DNA of 64,000 nucleotides from Arcanobacterium_A bovis. GTDB taxonomy: Bacteria; Actinomycetota; Actinomycetes; Actinomycetales; Actinomycetaceae. The position numbers and the translations under genes were made by a program. Of the stretch, positions 36,801 to 45,519 are shown in pieces. The DNA lies in assembly GCF_042655305.1 (NCBI RefSeq), contig NZ_JBHSLR010000009.1; one strand, 5' to 3'. Numbering within the stretch: the first letter of the stretch is position 1; each line of letters starts with the position of its first letter. The notes under the pieces are model-generated. The model worked only from the letters and a program-made list of their open reading frames with translations. It was not told the origin of the DNA and searched no databases.

Positions 36801-38108
36801 GCTTCGATTGCTTTGTCTGCGGCAGTTACCCATTCTCCGGAGAATCTAGATCTCATGATTCTCGATTTTGGCACCCGCGGACTTGAACAGTTGAGCAATC
36901 TTCCACACTGTATTGGTTACGTTCCTGGAGACTCGAGCGCGCGTGAGCGACAAGAAAGACTCCTTAAATATTTGGCAAAGGAATACGATAAGCGACTCAG
37001 GGAAACGACTGAGAAGCACACCAAGATCATTGTTCTCATTGACGGATTGGCGACGATGCGGGACGAATTCGATGATTTCGAAGCTCTTCAACTTATGGAT
37101 TCTTTCTACCAGATTTGGGCGAAAGGACCCGATGTTGGCATACATTGTGTGGCTTCAACGACTCGCATCAAGGCGATTCCCTCACAAATCGATGAGGTGA
37201 CTACTCAGAAATGGTTGTTCCGGTTAGCTGATGCTTATGACTACACGTATGCGGGCATTGGAAAAGATGATATACCGGCATCGGTACCGGGTCGATACGT
37301 TGATGCAATATCGAAGAACCAAGCTCATGTTGCGTTGCCTACTGGTGGTGTTGATGAAGCGCTTCGTCAAATACAATCAGCTTTCCCATATGGCTCGAAA
37401 GCCAGCGTTATTGTTGAGCTGCCACAATTGGTAGCTCCGCACGATCTTCCGTGTATCACCGACATCGGCGGAGATAAATGGCAGATCGGAGTTGGGCTGC
37501 GCGAATCGGATATTAGTCCATGCTACGTGGATCTCTATGACGGCGAACATTTATTAGTTTCAGGACCAGCACGCAGCGGAAAATCTACGGTACTTCGCGG
37601 TTTAATTTCAAAAATCCGTCAAGACGCGTCGGAACGTGGTGAAGATATTGCCGTATTTGGATTAGTCACTCGTCGCTCTCCACTAGCAAAGTACGATGAA
37701 ATATTCGATCAGTTGCATTTCCATGACGACGCTTCCTCAGTTTCTGCTATGGCGAGTGTGTCGCGTGTTCCTACGTTCATTGTTGTGGACGATGCAACTG
37801 CACTAGTTGATTCGGATCAGGCCATCACAAACTTATTACAGATCAATAATCCACAAGTGAAGCTGATAGTGGCAGCACGTAATGATGACTTGCGTTCAGC
37901 TTATGGACACTGGACAAGCATTGTACGAAAATCTCGGTGTGGAATATTGCTACAGCCGAACATCGATTTTGATGGTGATCTTCTAGGTGTGACATTGCCG
38001 CGTAAATCGCCAGTTGCGATGAGTGTCGCACGAGGATACATGTGTCAAGGTGGGCAAGCATCATTGATTCAAGCCTTATCGTTGCCGTTGGAGGAAGACC
38101 GTGTCTAA
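33828..38108 (+). CDS. FHA-domain FtsK/SpoIIIE ATPase (EssC/EccC-like type VII motor)
   Basis: A 1426-residue motor protein. Residues 1-75 form a small ubiquitin- or FHA-like domain. A canonical FHA domain follows (about 85-175) with GRSPDVDL near 105 and SSNGTYVDG near 140. Two transmembrane helices lie at about 228-267. Then come three P-loop modules: D1 has GTTGSGKS near 650 with ILIDFKGG near 680 and VVDEFAQL near 753; D2 near 977 has GIPGSGTT, where the Walker A lysine is replaced; D3 near 1242 has GPARSGKS. This is the order of EssC/EccC, with the FHA of Firmicutes-type EssC. The stop overlaps the kinase gene by eight bases. Confidence 0.9.
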   Translation: MRVVISQAGARKTFDLANTCESTTLGEVIDNAGLDLRAWNEFWVDDSCCESDTPITSIPLLDGSTISDVRLHQAPSHNSWTLVVTSGTQTTERYELSPNEVFRIGRSPDVDLTLVSPSVSWSHCYVTVEQEGLRFRDDNSSNGTYVDGVKVDDDGGIVATDQSVITIGGTCLRVQHGENTDIVHYLRSKKIQDGVSTIPFNRPPRTVVTHERIELELPVRNEAPKANRFSWISVLAPLVMAAGMVVVMGSVRYALVALLSPVMAVASWWEQKRRANAGASSEEDRFEKSIADFASEVQDQVMLERQYLRSRIPDPAKCMDNCTLPTVNLWERRTNSEDYWSAHLGTADIAYDVPISRTSSRSKIDENVQDVIDRSKIQAAPVEVDFKAGVVGIWGNREQCLAIARSLLCQQVSHCGPADMSLGVFTSKAHSDLWRWTAWLPHLRQPGTNPNNIWLGLETTKSQELLRSLRDMLEGMSVPSLMLVIDAQELTEGRDCPARDIFTAEMERGISSKKQKMITGIVIADSAEQLPSVCATVINAQSDSEATLVVPAQSKVVNSIICGEITIDVAHRWAQSIARFDDPEAKNVGSTLPTLTHLLPLLGLQERLDANSILEKWRRKTSYRTPIGMSQDGIYWLDLVRDGPHGLVGGTTGSGKSEFLRSLVAGLAAQVDPEHLTFILIDFKGGAAFARCDELPHTIGTISNLDAQLANRALRALEAEIVYRQRKFAEAGNGIDNLDAYLGTNPSEPMPRLLLVVDEFAQLAKEFPDVLSSLVSIAAVGRTLGIHMILATQRPAGVVNDDILANTNMRVALRVQSKEDSSGVISVPYAASIGRDQRGRAFVKLGEEEITPIQTALVTGYSTTSRSAELIVHEAELGTAPKIQMSVVRDSDEPSDLDRLIKAIVAANDEAGFAPARKVWPDPLKEVIPLVLDLKDDTIEIPKVAPESGSVIFVSLSDDPTNQRQYQSGWDLNRGNLILAGIPGSGTTSSLASIALSAAVTHSPENLDLMILDFGTRGLEQLSNLPHCIGYVPGDSSARERQERLLKYLAKEYDKRLRETTEKHTKIIVLIDGLATMRDEFDDFEALQLMDSFYQIWAKGPDVGIHCVASTTRIKAIPSQIDEVTTQKWLFRLADAYDYTYAGIGKDDIPASVPGRYVDAISKNQAHVALPTGGVDEALRQIQSAFPYGSKASVIVELPQLVAPHDLPCITDIGGDKWQIGVGLRESDISPCYVDLYDGEHLLVSGPARSGKSTVLRGLISKIRQDASERGEDIAVFGLVTRRSPLAKYDEIFDQLHFHDDASSVSAMASVSRVPTFIVVDDATALVDSDQAITNLLQINNPQVKLIVAARNDDLRSAYGHWTSIVRKSRCGILLQPNIDFDGDLLGVTLPRKSPVAMSVARGYMCQGGQASLIQALSLPLEEDRV

Positions 38109-40077
38109 TCAAGGGTTTGATTTTGGTGCGTCGTACGTACTTGACGAAATCATAGGTGAGGGTGCCTCCGGCGTCGTCTGGAAAGGACATCGTAAAGGTG
38201 ACGGCGCGGCGGTTGCGGTGAAGATCCTACGCGATCAGTATGCAAATGACCCACAAATTCTCACCAGATTCGTGACCGAACGGACTCTACTCACTACATT
38301 GGAGCACGATAATATCGTCAAAGTTCTTGATCTTGTGGTTGAGTCAGGGCGTTTGGGAATAGTGATGGAGTACGTTGAAGGCGAAACTCTACGTGAGGTG
38401 CTCATGCGTGACTCTGTGTGCGGTCTACGCTCCGCTGTGGCGATCGTGATCGAAACACTTCGAGCATTAGAACATGCGCACGCACATAATATTGTTCATC
38501 GCGACATCAAACCGGATAACATCCTTATCGCTCGCGGTAATGCGGATATTTCTATAAAACTTACTGATTTTGGTATTTCTAAAATTCTCGGTGAGCAATC
38601 AAAAGCTACTCAGGTTGTCGGCACGCCGGAGTATATGTCTCCTGAGCTGATCGAAAAAGGGATCGCTATCCCAGAAACTGATGTTTATGCAACGGGCATA
38701 ATGTTTTATGAGTTGCTCGCTGGACGCACGCCATTTAGCGGTGGAGATAACGCTTTCACCATTGCTCACCGCCATTTGTCGTCGTTACCTCCCGCCATTG
38801 ATGGACTCGACGAGAAGATAGCATCGGTGTTGTGGACGATGCTAGAAAAAGATCCACGCAGGCGTCTACCTGCACCTGAGCTGATCAAGCAACTCAATGA
38901 ACTCATTGATAATTTGGACGATTCTAGGAAGCTGGTACGTCAAGAAGATGTCCAAAATTATGCTCCTGCTACAGTTCTCAAGCCGCGGCTTGGTGAATCC
39001 GAGAACGATATTTCATCTCACGACACTGAGTCTCAAGAAGCAGTGCGCAATGTTCCTGTACTTTTAGACGAGTTGTCGCCCAGTACGCAAGCAACGGTGA
39101 TGAAACCTCTCAGCGCTGACGACGGTACGGCTATTTCTAATGTTGATCGTAAATCTTCAGCGCGAAAGGCAGATCTAACTGGCAAGAATGGGATGAGAGC
39201 GCAACGCCATAAAATAGTTGTATTCGCTATTGCTGGTTTGTTGTTGGCAGCGAGCGTGGTGGGCGTTGCTATGTTTTCGCGTAGTAGCAACGGTTCGAAA
39301 GAGTTTGCGTCTGAGCAAGTATCACAAGAGGATTCGCCGCTTCCATCGGGACTCATCATTTCACGAAGCGCAAAAGTCGATTCTGAACGAAACGTAATCA
39401 CCTACGAGATTAAGTACGAAACGCATAAACAAGCACTTTCTGGTGTTGTGCTTGAAACCTTGCAAGACCTTGACGGTGCGTGCATCGAGCCGCGTTGGGA
39501 CGGGCAAAGCGTAACAAAAAATAGTCCGAGTCAAACTTCCCTTGATGTGCCGTGTTCATTCGCGATTGGCTTGGAACCTATAAGTAGCGGAAAGCCTCAT
39601 ATTGTTTCGGCCACAATTCCACTGGAAAATCTCGGATTTTCGTCCTCACAAGATGTCTCTCAATGGTTGAAAACGACGAGTGAAAACACATTGAAGAACG
39701 TGCAAAATCCAAATATGAACTCGACATCGTATCCGTTGCAACGGCTTGTGGGACTAAAAATGTCTGTTCCATCTCGAGTGGTGCAGGGAAATATTGTGCC
39801 AATCTCTGTGATCGGTATATGGCCGAACGGGGAAAACCAACTTTCGCCAGTATTCATCAGTCCGCAGGTCGGGAATCCTACTTCTGTGCTTACCGATATT
39901 ACGGGAGCGAATATTGACAGCGTTCGTTTCACTGATCGATGTGCCGGAGCAGTTGCCGTGAGTCAAGATGGGCGATCGATAACCTCTCTGCATCCAGGAA
40001 CATGCGATCTTGAAGGGAATATTGGAAATTTTAATCTCACACCAGCAAAAATCACAGTGACAGGAACAGGATCATGA
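38101..40077 (+). CDS. Transmembrane Ser/Thr protein kinase
   Basis: A 658-residue Hanks-type kinase with all key residues: the Gly loop GEGASG (19-24), Lys41, catalytic HRDIKPDN (133-140), DFG (156-158) and the activation-segment GTPEYMSPE (174-182). A linker with two similar ATVxKP motifs (Thr291 and Thr332) leads to one transmembrane helix (about 371-392), then an extracellular domain of ~260 residues without PASTA repeats. The kinase-TM-ectodomain topology parallels EssB of Firmicutes type VII systems, but here the kinase looks active. The upstream gene supplies an FHA domain that could read its phosphothreonines. Its stop overlaps the Rhs ATG (ATGA). Confidence 0.9.
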   Translation: MSNQGFDFGASYVLDEIIGEGASGVVWKGHRKGDGAAVAVKILRDQYANDPQILTRFVTERTLLTTLEHDNIVKVLDLVVESGRLGIVMEYVEGETLREVLMRDSVCGLRSAVAIVIETLRALEHAHAHNIVHRDIKPDNILIARGNADISIKLTDFGISKILGEQSKATQVVGTPEYMSPELIEKGIAIPETDVYATGIMFYELLAGRTPFSGGDNAFTIAHRHLSSLPPAIDGLDEKIASVLWTMLEKDPRRRLPAPELIKQLNELIDNLDDSRKLVRQEDVQNYAPATVLKPRLGESENDISSHDTESQEAVRNVPVLLDELSPSTQATVMKPLSADDGTAISNVDRKSSARKADLTGKNGMRAQRHKIVVFAIAGLLLAASVVGVAMFSRSSNGSKEFASEQVSQEDSPLPSGLIISRSAKVDSERNVITYEIKYETHKQALSGVVLETLQDLDGACIEPRWDGQSVTKNSPSQTSLDVPCSFAIGLEPISSGKPHIVSATIPLENLGFSSSQDVSQWLKTTSENTLKNVQNPNMNSTSYPLQRLVGLKMSVPSRVVQGNIVPISVIGIWPNGENQLSPVFISPQVGNPTSVLTDITGANIDSVRFTDRCAGAVAVSQDGRSITSLHPGTCDLEGNIGNFNLTPAKITVTGTGS

Positions 40078-43000
40078 GCGGAGAAGAAAAGCGGCCTTTA
40101 GTTATTCAGGAGATACCTGATTTTGATTTTGGCGTAGCTGACCAGTGTATAAAAGATGTTTACAGAATTTGTTCTGATCTTGACACTCAGCAGTCGTCTC
40201 GGCGTGCAGTATCTGCTGATGCGCAAACTGATTTTCGCGGCTATTTTGCGAATATTTTCGAAGGAAATCAGCAGATCGCAGTTAATGATTTGTCTACACT
40301 TACGCATTATGCGCGTAATATTGGCGAGTTTATGCAGACCATTATTGCAGAAATTAAGGAAGAAATTCGCCGTAGAAAGATAACTAACGCATATGTTGAA
40401 CGGCACGATGGTTTTTGGGACGGTGTACGTGACAAAATTTTCGGCGGAGAAGAAATGCCGGGTTTTCCAACGTTTGAACCCCCTGTAAAGCAGAGCGATT
40501 CGGTACGAGTTAATCCGCAAGAGCATCCTTGTGCTGGGATAGGGTGTAGCATCGGCATTTCTTCAGCTCGACCGGAAAATTTGTTTAATGCGGTTACATC
40601 GTATGGACGCCTTGATGATCTGGCTGCAGTCAGTCGCTCGGAACTTGAGAAAACCATAAATGTTTTTAATCGTGAATGTGAATACGGAGTATATGGAAGT
40701 ATAAATGCCGATGATCTTCTTGCTTCTTTTTCGCGTTGGATTGAACAGAATCGTCAAGGTCAGCAATGGCTTCGAATTATCGCTCAAGCGTTCGAAGCTG
40801 CTGGTGGTAGAGGTGTTGTGTCGCGAGTATCCGATGATGCGCTTGTTCTTGCCTTGAGTAATGCTGGCATTGATGTGATGCGCCAAGGACTGGCAATTTC
40901 TCCAGCGAATCTGAAAGGTTATCAGGTCACCACCGGTTTTGCTAATGATCCAGTCAATGTTGCAACTGGTAATTTCATTGAACCCGAGACTGACATTGCC
41001 TTCACAGGTTTGGCTTCCTGTGCGAGTTTTCGGCGCATGTATAATTCTGTGGATCGTGGCGAAGGAGTGTTTGGTCTGGGGTGGCATTCGGTTCTCGATC
41101 AACACCTAGAAATCGGCGATGAAAGTGCCGTGTGGGTGCGTGACGGCGGTGGGCGCACAGAGTTTCCGCGTGACGATGACGGGTGGGGTCGTTCGATACG
41201 CGATGATTACTGGTTAGCTGCAACAGAGGAGGCAGCTCCTCAGCTGGGAATTACTACACCAGCATTCGAAATTAGCGATAACAAAGGTGCGAAGAAATAT
41301 TTTTCAACTGATGGTTTGTGGCTTGGCGATGTTGTTCGTGAAGGTTGTTCGGTGAGTGTTGAGCGAAACGATTGCAATGAAATCGTCAAACTCATAGCCG
41401 GTAATGGACGCTGGATTAGCGTCGAATATTGCGATGGAAGAGTTGCCTATATTGAATCTAATGATGGCTCAAGAGTTGAGTACATCTATCGTGACAATCT
41501 CTTAGCAGAAGTGAAAACGAGCAGCGGATCACGAGTCTATGAGTGGAATGCTGAGCGTCTTCTTGAGAGAGTTATCGCTGCTACTGGTGTGGTCGAAGTC
41601 GAAAATGTCTATGATGCGCAAGCCCGTGTTATTGCGCAAAAGACTCCATTTGGTCGCAACATTCGCTATGCATACCTGCCAGGGCGCGTTACCTGTGTTT
41701 CTGATGCTGATGGATCGGTTTCTGATACGTGGGTGTCTGATCCGTATGGGAGACTCGTTAAGATCGTAGAGTCACATGGAAATACTCAGTCAATGCTATA
41801 TGATCGTGATGGGCACTTGATTCAAAGCGTTTCTCGCGACGGTAAGATCACTGTAAGTCAGTACGATGCGCGAGGTAGACGGGTAAAACTTGTAGAACCT
41901 ACTGGTGCAGAAACTAGTTATGGTTGGGATGAACTAGATAGGCTACACACGATTGTGTATCCCACTGGTATGACTCAAACTTTCTCCTATGACGGTTTGT
42001 TACGTAACCCTGTGGAGATAAAAGATTCGTCTGGAGCTACAACATCGTTAACATGGCGTGATGGATTGCTATGCGAGGTGGTTGATCCTGAGGGCGTGAG
42101 TGTGAAGTTCGAATATGATGCTTACGGTGATCTTTGCGGTATCGTCAATGCGGCCGGAAATATTACATCCTGTGAGCGTAACGCTGCTGGTCAGCCAACT
42201 AAAATAACGTTGCCGTCTGGTGCCCAAACATGCTTCGACTATGATACCGCTGGGCGAATTATCTGTAAGCATGATGCTGAGGGCGGTAGCTGGTTCTTTG
42301 AGTGGGATGCTGAAAGGTTAGTGAGCAAAACAAGTCCTGATGGTGGCAAATGGCTTTACCGCTATGGTGACCATGGAGAGATCGTTGAACAAGTTGATCC
42401 GCTCGGACGCATTACGAGAATGTCGTATAGCCAATACGGGTCAATGAATCAGCTTGTTTTAGCTGATGGGGACGTCTGGGCATTCGAATATAGCACTATG
42501 TCTGAGCTAATTTCAGTCACCTCACCAGAGGGTAACCAATGGAAAGCACAATACGATGTGTTGGGTCGTTTAATCAGTTTTGCAGATCCAACGGGGCGTG
42601 TGAGCAAACAAAATTTCCTTCCGAATGGTGTAGATTCGCAGTTTGATGGGAAAGAATCGATGCTGCGTTTTGACGAATTTGGTCGTGTTAATTCGGTTCT
42701 TGGTCCAGTCGATGATGCACAACTCATTTCTTACGATCACGCCAATCGTCCAGTAGAAATAGTCCATACTGACGGATCATTGACGTTATTGCGTCGTGAT
42801 CGCGCTGGTCGCGTGGTCGAACAGGTTCTTCCAACGGGGCAAACATGGCATGTGGCATACGATAGTTGCGGGCAAGTCGAATCTATTCATGACGATGCGG
42901 ATCTATTGTTGCGTTTTGAATATGATGTGGATGGTCGCGTTATTCGGATACTTAGGTCTAATGGCGGATGTGAGACTTTCTCCTATGATCGCCTAGGTCG

Positions 43001-45485
43001 TATCACTAGTAAGTATTCTCCTGCAGGTGGCAATGTTCGCTATACCTATGACGCGTGTGGACGTGTTTCGTCAGTGAGTGATGCGTGGAACGGAACGCGA
43101 TCCTACTCGTGGGACGTTGCTGGTCAACTCATATCCGTAACGAACGGAGCAGGGGGAGTTACTGCACTGAGTTACGATCTGCGCGGGCGATTGAGTAAAG
43201 CGATCGATCCGCAAGGAAAGGTAACTACGTGGACGTACAACGAGCTAGATAAAGTCGTTGACACGCATACTCCTTTAGGTTTGTACAAGAACACGTACGA
43301 TGAGGCAGGGCGGCTCATCGCTCAACGAGCACCAGACGGAGCAAAGTGGGAATTCATCTATGACGAACACGGCAGGATGTTCCAGAAAATTCTTAATGGC
43401 AAATTGTGGTTCGAACAGCGTTATGACGACGCTAATCGGCGTATCACGTTATCCGATGACTCACGTTCGCATCGTACTCACCAAGAACTTTCGTTCGATC
43501 TGTGTGGCAATCTTGTGCGTGCAAGTTCTGATGCCGGCGACGACGATCGCTGGGTTTACCATCACGGCTTGCCTATCGAATATGTTAATTCTAGCCGCGG
43601 AACGAGCGCGTATTCCTATGATGGGTACGGGCGTATCGTGCGCATCTCGGATCCTTTTTTTGGCGAGATTTCATTTGAGTATAACGTGGGCGGTAATTTG
43701 GCAGCAGTGCGAACGCCCGCGGCTTGCCAAGAATGGGGTTACTCTCAAGGTCTTGTTACGAAGCATAAAGTAACTCGAAGTGACGGTAGCTGCTCTGAGA
43801 CGGTAATCCAGCGTGATGAGAATGCAAGGATTGTTGCGATTGTTACAGATGGAACACCAACTACTTATAGCTACGATCGCGCAGGTCAACTCCAGCGTGT
43901 TGTAGCGCATGATCGCGTGACTGAATGGGAATACGATGCGTGTGGCAAGGTAGTACGAGTGGTAGACGCCGGCCAAGAACAGAATTTTGTTTACAACGAT
44001 AACGGCACACTTGCTGCTATCGAGCATGACGGCCAAAAGCTATTCACTTTTTCATACGACGAGGCAGGACGCCGCACTGAAAAAATCGGTCTCTCGACGC
44101 GTGAACTATACACATGGGACGACGCAGGTTATATATGTAACGTTTCAGTTGAAAACGGCGAGCACAAGTATGGCTTTGACGTTGTGGTAGACAACGATGG
44201 CATCGTTGCCAGTGTTAATAGCGAACCTATGACGTGGGATGCCGGCGCAGGTGTTCCTCGCTTGCGAGCTATCGGTTCAGCACCCGTTTTGCCTATACCG
44301 GGAGGTGTGCTCTCGGGCGGGCAGGATGGAGCTACTCTGGTAGGTGGTTCATGGGCAATGCATCGTGCAGTTGATGCTAGCTCTCCATGGAAAACTAGTT
44401 ATGACGGATTGCTTGCCGCTGATGGGCACATCGTACTTGGTGCGCTCGAAATACTTGGACACCGCTGTTACGATCCTTCATCCTATTCTTTCCTCTCTAC
44501 GGATCCGTTCGATCAACCATTAGACCGTGTATGGGCGCATAACCCGTACAGCTATGCGGCGAACAATCCTTTGCATTATGTTGATCCACTTGGACTTGAA
44601 CCAGTGACGGAAGAAAAGCTTAAAGAATACGAAATACATGGTGGGCTACCAGAACTCGTATCTTGGGAGGGCTTAGCGGCACTAGGGTTAGTTGTGGTTG
44701 GAACCGGTCTGACCTTTGTGGGACTACCAATGCTCGGCGGTCCCATGATCGCTGCTGGACTAGATGTAGGTTTTCAGCTTATTAGCAGCGGTGGTGTGGA
44801 TTGGAAAGCTGTAGCATTTACGACAATCGTTACGTTAGCAGCTCCTGGTCTTGGTAAGATCGCTGGAAAAGCATTTGAGAAATTACTTGTCAAATCACCA
44901 ACAATTCAATCTGTCGTAACTGGAATAGAATCAACACAGACAACAGTTTCAAAATGGGGCAACGATCTTGCAACACGTGCGTGGGCGAAGTTACCTCCGC
45001 CTGTCACCACGGTTCTTGATAATAAAGGTGCGCAATTGATGGGTAACTTCGCTGTAGATTTTGGTACCACGACAGCGAAAAACTATGGTCAGGGTGTCGC
45101 GGTGGATACTGTACTTGGTATTCCCGAGCACGGGGTTGGCGATTCTTTCTCGAAAGCACTTTCAGATAACGCTTCTCTTAGTAAAGTACTCGGCGGATAT
45201 GGTACTAGCAAAACTGGCGATTTCCTCAACAGCCAGTCCAAGCACCTTGGCAGGAACTATTTTGGTGCTGAAGTTTACGATCATCGTCCTGAACAGGTGA
45301 AAAATTGGATTCGTGATCAGGCAAAGGAAGTTAGGCATGATGTTTCTTCTGCGTTTGATAAAGTAGAAGATCGTTTTGAAGAAGCAATTAATAAACATGG
45401 TGGTCACGATGCTGGCAAAATATATGAATCCGTTGAGGATCGTGCCGAATATATTCGCGATGGACTTAAATCGCTTCGGAAATAA
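40074..45485 (+). CDS. Rhs/YD-repeat polymorphic toxin candidate
   Basis: An 1803-residue protein. The head (residues 1 to ~280) is helical with a WXG/LXG-like hairpin around FRGYFANIFEGNQQIA and no signal peptide, as expected for a type VII substrate. DPVNVATGNF near 293 begins the Rhs scaffold, followed by more than twenty YDxxGR-type repeats. The core closes with RCYDPSSYSFLSTDP near 1464 and the hallmark NPLHYVDPLGL at about 1497-1507. The remaining ~295 residues are the variable tip: a hydrophobic stretch (about 1525-1580), then a charged helical domain with no nuclease or protease motif I recognise. Coupled to the kinase gene by a four-base overlap. Confidence 0.88.
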   Translation: MSGEEKRPLVIQEIPDFDFGVADQCIKDVYRICSDLDTQQSSRRAVSADAQTDFRGYFANIFEGNQQIAVNDLSTLTHYARNIGEFMQTIIAEIKEEIRRRKITNAYVERHDGFWDGVRDKIFGGEEMPGFPTFEPPVKQSDSVRVNPQEHPCAGIGCSIGISSARPENLFNAVTSYGRLDDLAAVSRSELEKTINVFNRECEYGVYGSINADDLLASFSRWIEQNRQGQQWLRIIAQAFEAAGGRGVVSRVSDDALVLALSNAGIDVMRQGLAISPANLKGYQVTTGFANDPVNVATGNFIEPETDIAFTGLASCASFRRMYNSVDRGEGVFGLGWHSVLDQHLEIGDESAVWVRDGGGRTEFPRDDDGWGRSIRDDYWLAATEEAAPQLGITTPAFEISDNKGAKKYFSTDGLWLGDVVREGCSVSVERNDCNEIVKLIAGNGRWISVEYCDGRVAYIESNDGSRVEYIYRDNLLAEVKTSSGSRVYEWNAERLLERVIAATGVVEVENVYDAQARVIAQKTPFGRNIRYAYLPGRVTCVSDADGSVSDTWVSDPYGRLVKIVESHGNTQSMLYDRDGHLIQSVSRDGKITVSQYDARGRRVKLVEPTGAETSYGWDELDRLHTIVYPTGMTQTFSYDGLLRNPVEIKDSSGATTSLTWRDGLLCEVVDPEGVSVKFEYDAYGDLCGIVNAAGNITSCERNAAGQPTKITLPSGAQTCFDYDTAGRIICKHDAEGGSWFFEWDAERLVSKTSPDGGKWLYRYGDHGEIVEQVDPLGRITRMSYSQYGSMNQLVLADGDVWAFEYSTMSELISVTSPEGNQWKAQYDVLGRLISFADPTGRVSKQNFLPNGVDSQFDGKESMLRFDEFGRVNSVLGPVDDAQLISYDHANRPVEIVHTDGSLTLLRRDRAGRVVEQVLPTGQTWHVAYDSCGQVESIHDDADLLLRFEYDVDGRVIRILRSNGGCETFSYDRLGRITSKYSPAGGNVRYTYDACGRVSSVSDAWNGTRSYSWDVAGQLISVTNGAGGVTALSYDLRGRLSKAIDPQGKVTTWTYNELDKVVDTHTPLGLYKNTYDEAGRLIAQRAPDGAKWEFIYDEHGRMFQKILNGKLWFEQRYDDANRRITLSDDSRSHRTHQELSFDLCGNLVRASSDAGDDDRWVYHHGLPIEYVNSSRGTSAYSYDGYGRIVRISDPFFGEISFEYNVGGNLAAVRTPAACQEWGYSQGLVTKHKVTRSDGSCSETVIQRDENARIVAIVTDGTPTTYSYDRAGQLQRVVAHDRVTEWEYDACGKVVRVVDAGQEQNFVYNDNGTLAAIEHDGQKLFTFSYDEAGRRTEKIGLSTRELYTWDDAGYICNVSVENGEHKYGFDVVVDNDGIVASVNSEPMTWDAGAGVPRLRAIGSAPVLPIPGGVLSGGQDGATLVGGSWAMHRAVDASSPWKTSYDGLLAADGHIVLGALEILGHRCYDPSSYSFLSTDPFDQPLDRVWAHNPYSYAANNPLHYVDPLGLEPVTEEKLKEYEIHGGLPELVSWEGLAALGLVVVGTGLTFVGLPMLGGPMIAAGLDVGFQLISSGGVDWKAVAFTTIVTLAAPGLGKIAGKAFEKLLVKSPTIQSVVTGIESTQTTVSKWGNDLATRAWAKLPPPVTTVLDNKGAQLMGNFAVDFGTTTAKNYGQGVAVDTVLGIPEHGVGDSFSKALSDNASLSKVLGGYGTSKTGDFLNSQSKHLGRNYFGAEVYDHRPEQVKNWIRDQAKEVRHDVSSAFDKVEDRFEEAINKHGGHDAGKIYESVEDRAEYIRDGLKSLRK

Positions 45486-45519
45486 ATAATCTGCCAATCA
45501 AATCGAAAGTGAGTGAATT

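Noticed and set aside
38101..40077. PknB-type division kinase
   Set aside because: The kinase lacks PASTA repeats and lies in the secretion operon, not beside the cell-division/PASTA locus, so the name pknB was not used.
40156..44190. Short frames inside the Rhs gene
   Set aside because: They overlap the continuous 1803-residue Rhs frame and result from its repeats; no independent start signals.
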